Part shown: one piece after another, positions 6,545-10,434 of the stretch
Layout: every line of letters starts with the position of its first letter
Numbering within the stretch: position 1 is the stretch's first letter
From: Thermoflexales bacterium
GTDB lineage: Bacteria; Chloroflexota; Anaerolineae; Fen-1058
NCBI GenBank assembly: GCA_016931085.1
Contig: JAFGFO010000091.1
Span: 1 to 10,434, forward strand
Reading direction: 5' to 3'
DNA length: 10,434 nucleotides
The notes under the pieces: model-generated
Told to the model about the DNA's origin: nothing
Database searches by the model: none
What the model saw: the letters and a program-made list of their open reading frames with translations, nothing else
Made by a program: the position numbers and the translations under genes

Positions 6545-6557
6545 CTAAAATTGTCAA
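6529..6557 (-). promoter_or_regulatory. Consensus sigma-70 promoter of nitroreductase-padR operon
   Basis: On the - strand, TTGACA (6552-6557) and TATAAT (6529-6534) are both perfect consensus boxes with an ideal 17-base spacer (6535-6551). The start point would be near 6522, giving a leader of about 55 bases to the ATG at 6466. So strong a promoter usually needs tight repression, which fits the overlapping dyad. Confidence 0.85.
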
Positions 6558-6560
6558 GCA

Positions 6561-6764
6561 TCATGAAGGTGTGGCGCCCGCGCCGCGGAATACCACATCC
6601 ACCATAGCGGGGACGAAGGCCATCTTGCTCTGGCCAGTGGCCCACGCGCCGCGCATGCCCGATTCGATCACGCCGGTGGAAATGATGATACCCGTGCCCA
6701 GGGCCACTGCCAGCGCACTGAGGAGGGTGCGGACACGGTGGTCTCGGAGGTTACGCCAGGCCAA
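6561..6764 (-). pseudogene. Remnant of FtsX/MacB-like ABC permease, N-terminal fragment
   Basis: The - strand frame encodes about 67 residues beginning LAWRNLRDHRVRTLLSALAV and continuing ALGTGIIIST. This is the typical N-terminal signature of FtsX/MacB-type permeases (a basic juxtamembrane stretch, then the first membrane helix). Those proteins are normally several hundred residues long, but here the frame stops at 6561, directly before the strong promoter of the nitroreductase operon. The only initiation codon near the start is a TTG with poorly spaced GGAG, and no ATPase gene is next to it. I read it as a decayed fragment. A small functional membrane peptide is less likely. Residues after about 45 are not recognisable. 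Confidence 0.55.
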
Positions 6765-6810
6765 GCTCCGGGAATTGAAACACGTGGCCCGAGATTTGGG
6801 GTGGAAAGCA

Positions 6811-6954
6811 TTAGCGGATGGCTTCCCAATTGCGGAGATCGCCGACAGGGGACTTGACCAGCCGGCCCATCATCCCGTCTAAGAAGGAAAGCTTGGACTG
6901 GTCAATCTTACCGGCGAAAAAGGCCTCGGCCTGGGGTTGGTCAACAGCCAGTTT
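6811..6954 (-). pseudogene. Remnant of HemG-like flavodoxin-domain protein, C-terminal fragment
   Basis: The - strand frame ending with TAA at 6811-6813 reads AEAFFAGKIDQSKLSFLDGM, then GRLVKSPVGDLRNWEAIR. This matches, from memory of the family, the C-terminal part of menaquinone-dependent protoporphyrinogen oxidase-like flavodoxins (FAGKLDYSKL...GDFRDWEAIR pattern). The frame has a stop in the 9-base duplication at 6952-6960 and no start codon or N-terminal FMN loop, so only about 47 residues remain. It abuts the MITE-like element but was probably already truncated, since removing the element does not restore an open frame. Confidence 0.6.
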
Positions 6955-6960
6955 TTATGG
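6952..6960. repeat. Target site duplication, left copy
   Basis: TTTTTATGG, identical to 7072-7080, directly abuts the left terminal repeat of the MITE-like element. Perfect 9-base flanking duplications point to transposition. Confidence 0.75.
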
Positions 6961-7071
6961 GGGTATAATTCAAAACTGTGGGGGACTGGCAGGTGCAACG
7001 CACCTCGGAGGTGCGTTGCACCTTTTGAGCGCCTCAACTGTATCTGTTCCCCACACTTTTGGCGTATACCC
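6961..7071. mobile_element. MITE-like element, 111 bp, with terminal inverted repeats and 9-bp target duplication
   Basis: The ends are inverted repeats of 28 bases (6961-6988 and 7044-7071) with 22 matches. Both start GGGTATA and share the inner blocks CAAAA and TGTGGGG. The element is bounded on both sides by TTTTTATGG. Inside is a perfect 15-bp-arm palindrome. It encodes no protein, so movement would need a transposase elsewhere in the genome. Duplications of 8-10 bases occur in several DDE transposase families, and I cannot assign the parent. It lies between the CPBP gene end and the flavodoxin remnant. Confidence 0.75.
6991..7023. repeat. Central palindrome of the MITE-like element
   Basis: Perfect 15-base arms AGGTGCAACGCACCT (6991-7005) and complement (7009-7023) with loop CGG. 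Each arm is itself a small inverted repeat (AGGTGC-AAC-GCACCT), so the DNA can fold as one long stem or two short ones. TTTT (7023-7026) follows on the + strand, so it could also end + strand transcription. Confidence 0.85.
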
Positions 7072-7080
7072 TTTTTATGG
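7072..7080. repeat. Target site duplication, right copy
   Basis: TTTTTATGG, the perfect second copy of 6952-6960, directly after the right terminal repeat and 11 bases before the stop codon of the CPBP gene. Confidence 0.75.
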
Positions 7081-7091
7081 AGTAGAGAGGC

Positions 7092-7874
7092 TCATCTGGC
7101 CATCAGCATCAGAATACTAAGAATGCCGAGAAAGAAATTGCCGATGAGATGCGCCGCTAAAGGCGGCCACACACTTTTGCTCCGATAAAAGACGAACGCA
7201 AAGCCCAGACTGTTCACCAACAGGACCGGCAGCAGCCACAATTGGAAGGTGTGATAGAAGGCAAACAACACGCCGTTGAATACCCAGCTCCACTCACCGT
7301 AGCGGGCCAGCTTGGGCAGCATCCAGGCCCGAAAGTAAAACTCTTCGGTCAGGATATTCAGCAGCAGGGTCACCGCCAGCAGGGGCAGCAAGTCGTAGCG
7401 CCCACTCAGCGGCAAGCCGGGCGATAGCACCGCCATGTCAGCCGTGTTGGCATTGATGGCCGGGTTTAGAAAAAAGGGCATATAATTGGGAACGCCAAAC
7501 CCGATGGCATCCATACAGGCTGGCAGAATGCCTTGCACGACGACCGAAACGATCAATACTCCCACCATGACAGCGCCATACAGCGCCCATTCCTTGGGAG
7601 CAAGTCCTTTCAGGCACATGCGCGTCCACAGCGACAGCCCCAAGCGAGCAGCCTCGCGCTGCAAGAGAATGAACGCCAGGATCACAAATCCAAACAGCAT
7701 CACACTGGCCACCGCCGGCCAGGCCACCATCACCGGCAAGCCGTTGGCGACCAGGCCAGGCAACACGACGTGAAAGCCAATAAACGCCACGCCGCTGGGG
7801 ATAAAGGTCGCCAGGAGCACTTGCCAAATAGAGAGCTGGGGAGTAGTTTTCCAATCAAAAGTTTGCTTGTTCAT
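7092..7874 (-). CDS. CPBP-family intramembrane metalloprotease homolog
   Basis: A 260-residue polytopic membrane protein with the three CPBP (Abi/Rce1-like) motifs: EEFYFR (177-182, EExxxR), FAFYH (204-208, FxxxH) and HLIGN (242-246, HxxxN). These are the residues thought to build the glutamate-type active site. Hydrophobic segments occur near 18-38, 50-72, 97-120, 161-176, 198-210, 213-230 and 240-258. I chose the ATG at 7872-7874 because AGGTG (7880-7884) is five bases away; the adjacent ATG at 7875-7877 is too close, and a longer open frame upstream overlaps the preceding gene and has no homology. It follows the zinc-ribbon gene by 46 bases and may be co-transcribed. The bacterial family includes proteases tied to bacteriocin immunity and envelope processing; the role here is unknown. 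Confidence 0.9.
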   Translation of the reverse strand: MNKQTFDWKTTPQLSIWQVLLATFIPSGVAFIGFHVVLPGLVANGLPVMVAWPAVASVMLFGFVILAFILLQREAARLGLSLWTRMCLKGLAPKEWALYGAVMVGVLIVSVVVQGILPACMDAIGFGVPNYMPFFLNPAINANTADMAVLSPGLPLSGRYDLLPLLAVTLLLNILTEEFYFRAWMLPKLARYGEWSWVFNGVLFAFYHTFQLWLLPVLLVNSLGFAFVFYRSKSVWPPLAAHLIGNFFLGILSILMLMAR

Positions 7875-7920
7875 CATTTCACCTGAATCGTTGCTGGTGA
7901 CGCGAGGGCAATGTCCTTCT

Positions 7921-8925
7921 TCAATTCGAACGTCCGCACTGGGTGCAAAAGTCATCCTCAGCGCGCAGAGGCTGGCCGCATTGGGTGCAAAACCCGACGG
8001 GGGCCGGCGCGGGAGTTGTCTCGACGTGGAGTGTTCCTTCTGGCGGAGGCGTCCTCCGCTTGGAGCGTGCCACGGCGTGAGCGTGCCGCTTGTCTCGCTG
8101 GCGCCTGTCACGCCGCGCGGACGAGGGAGTGTACTCCTCCAGCCTGGGCTCCTGCCGGGGCGCGTAGAACTGCCAGACCAGGCCGGCCACGATCAAGAGC
8201 AGCGCAAGCGCGACCCCGACGCCCACCCAGACCGGCCAGGCGGAGAGCTTGGTCAGGGCCGGATTAGGCTGGGGTGTTGGAGTAGGCGGCGTCAGGCGCA
8301 GCGCCTCGACCGAGGTGCGCGAGTCGCTCTTGCGATAGGCTATATCGATCTGGAGCGGCTGGCGAGCTTCGAGCTCCCCCAGCTCAGCCGAATAGTACAT
8401 CAAGCCGTCTTCGCGTCTTTGTCCGGCCTCGAGCTGGGGCGTCGCTCGAAAATCGGCCGCATTGTACGGCTCTTGAACCTGCAGCGTCACATGCGCCACG
8501 GCCGCATCGCCTGGCCAGACCAGACGATACTGGCGTTCAGGGCGGCTCAAGTCAAGCTCGTCATAGAACTCGATCTGGAACGCGGCCCGGGCCGTGGTGA
8601 ACGACACCTGTATCCAGTCCCCCTGCTCTTCGCTCGTGTAGGGCACATTGAGTAAACCCTGGACCGGGTCGTCGGCGGCCACCGCGTGCGGCTTTCCCCC
8701 GCTAGCTGTAGCCGGCATGCGCACGGACACCTCAGCCGGCAAGGGCGACTCGGCGGCAAGTTGGCCGCGGTAGATCACCAGTACCGCCGGCCGGTCGAAT
8801 TCGGGCCAGACGGCAATGTCCAGCGTAGCCAGGCGCACGGCCCTCGATGATTGAGCGGCCGCCCAAGGCGCCAGGGCCAGCGCGCATACGACGATCAGCA
8901 CCACCGCGGCCGCTTTTTTCTTCAC
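7921..8925 (-). CDS. Membrane-anchored zinc-ribbon protein with extracytoplasmic domain
   Basis: 334 residues in clear segments: a signal peptide (1-24, KKK then a hydrophobic core ending in AAAQ), a probably beta-rich extracytoplasmic domain (25-210), a Pro/Thr-rich linker (212-222), a membrane helix (about 231-253), a strongly basic cytoplasmic stretch (270-291) and a C-terminal zinc ribbon FCTQCG...DDFCTQCG (Cys 313, 316, 327, 330). The positive charges after the helix place the zinc ribbon in the cytoplasm (single-pass, N-out). The start is GTG (8923-8925); it keeps the signal peptide intact, and its ribosome site (GGGTGG) is poor. It lies 90 bases after dnaK in the same direction and 46 bases before the CPBP gene. 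I do not recognise the ectodomain. The layout suggests linking an outside signal to a cytoplasmic partner, which is inferred. Confidence 0.88.
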   Translation of the reverse strand: MKKKAAAVVLIVVCALALAPWAAAQSSRAVRLATLDIAVWPEFDRPAVLVIYRGQLAAESPLPAEVSVRMPATASGGKPHAVAADDPVQGLLNVPYTSEEQGDWIQVSFTTARAAFQIEFYDELDLSRPERQYRLVWPGDAAVAHVTLQVQEPYNAADFRATPQLEAGQRREDGLMYYSAELGELEARQPLQIDIAYRKSDSRTSVEALRLTPPTPTPQPNPALTKLSAWPVWVGVGVALALLLIVAGLVWQFYAPRQEPRLEEYTPSSARRDRRQRDKRHAHAVARSKRRTPPPEGTLHVETTPAPAPVGFCTQCGQPLRAEDDFCTQCGRSN

Positions 8926-8936
8926 ATCCCACCCGC

Positions 8937-8960
8937 TTACGTTTTACGTTTCACGTTTTA
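8937..8960. repeat. ACGTTT tandem repeat between dnaK and zinc-ribbon gene
   Basis: Three ACGTTT units occur within 24 bases (8939-8944, 8946-8951, 8953-8958). It is a short intergenic repeat similar in style to the TACGGAA repeats at 3634-3674. No function is evident. Confidence 0.5.
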
Positions 8961-9015
8961 TATCATCCCGCGTAGTCCCCGACCGGAGGGGAAGGGTAGC
9001 TTGCCGAGGGACGCT

Positions 9016-10434
<1,419 letters not shown>

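Noticed and set aside
6991..7026. Reading the 15-bp palindrome simply as the terminator of the CPBP operon
   Set aside because: On the - strand no U-run follows the stem; the TTTT is on the + strand side, where no gene ends. It is better explained as the core of the mobile element.
7875..8111. N-terminal extension of the CPBP protein by 78-79 residues
   Set aside because: It overlaps the zinc-ribbon gene, has no homology or ribosome site, and the ATG at 7874 has a well-spaced AGGTG.

Overview
The window is GC-rich bacterial DNA, most likely from an uncultured Chloroflexota-like organism. That placement is inferred from the mix of linked ABC-2 exporter genes, a PadR regulator, a single-pass membrane zinc-ribbon protein beside dnaK, and intergenic palindromic repeats. 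No rRNA, tRNA or lineage marker is present to prove it. The genes fill most of the window, and the only non-coding stretches over 300 bases are about 4676-5013 and 6467-7091.

Left part (2-4634): two gene groups converge. On the + strand, the end of an ABC-2 exporter permease is followed by a flavodoxin-fold reductase with a compact cysteine motif. On the - strand, a complete exporter operon reads leftwards: ATPase, permease 1, permease 2. Permease 2 and the + strand permease are clear paralogs. The last gene of each group overlaps tail to tail by 14 bases.

Middle part (4635-6560): a two-gene operon on the - strand encodes a ferredoxin-nitroreductase fusion and a PadR repressor. It is driven by a consensus promoter (TTGACA, 17 bases, TATAAT), and an ATGTAT-N8-ATACAT dyad covers the -10 box. 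Ten bases of that operator recur just upstream of the exporter ATPase. This suggests that one PadR protein controls both the redox operon and the efflux operon, which would make the block a detoxification module.

Relic region (6561-7091): remnants of an FtsX-like permease and a HemG-like flavodoxin lie next to a 111-base MITE-like element. The element has 28-base imperfect terminal inverted repeats, a central palindrome and a perfect 9-base target duplication (TTTTTATGG).

Right part (7092-10434, - strand): dnaK (N-terminus outside the window), then a membrane-anchored zinc-ribbon protein, then a CPBP-family intramembrane protease homolog, all in the same direction with short gaps. This may be an envelope or protein-quality cluster, but that role is inferred from position only.
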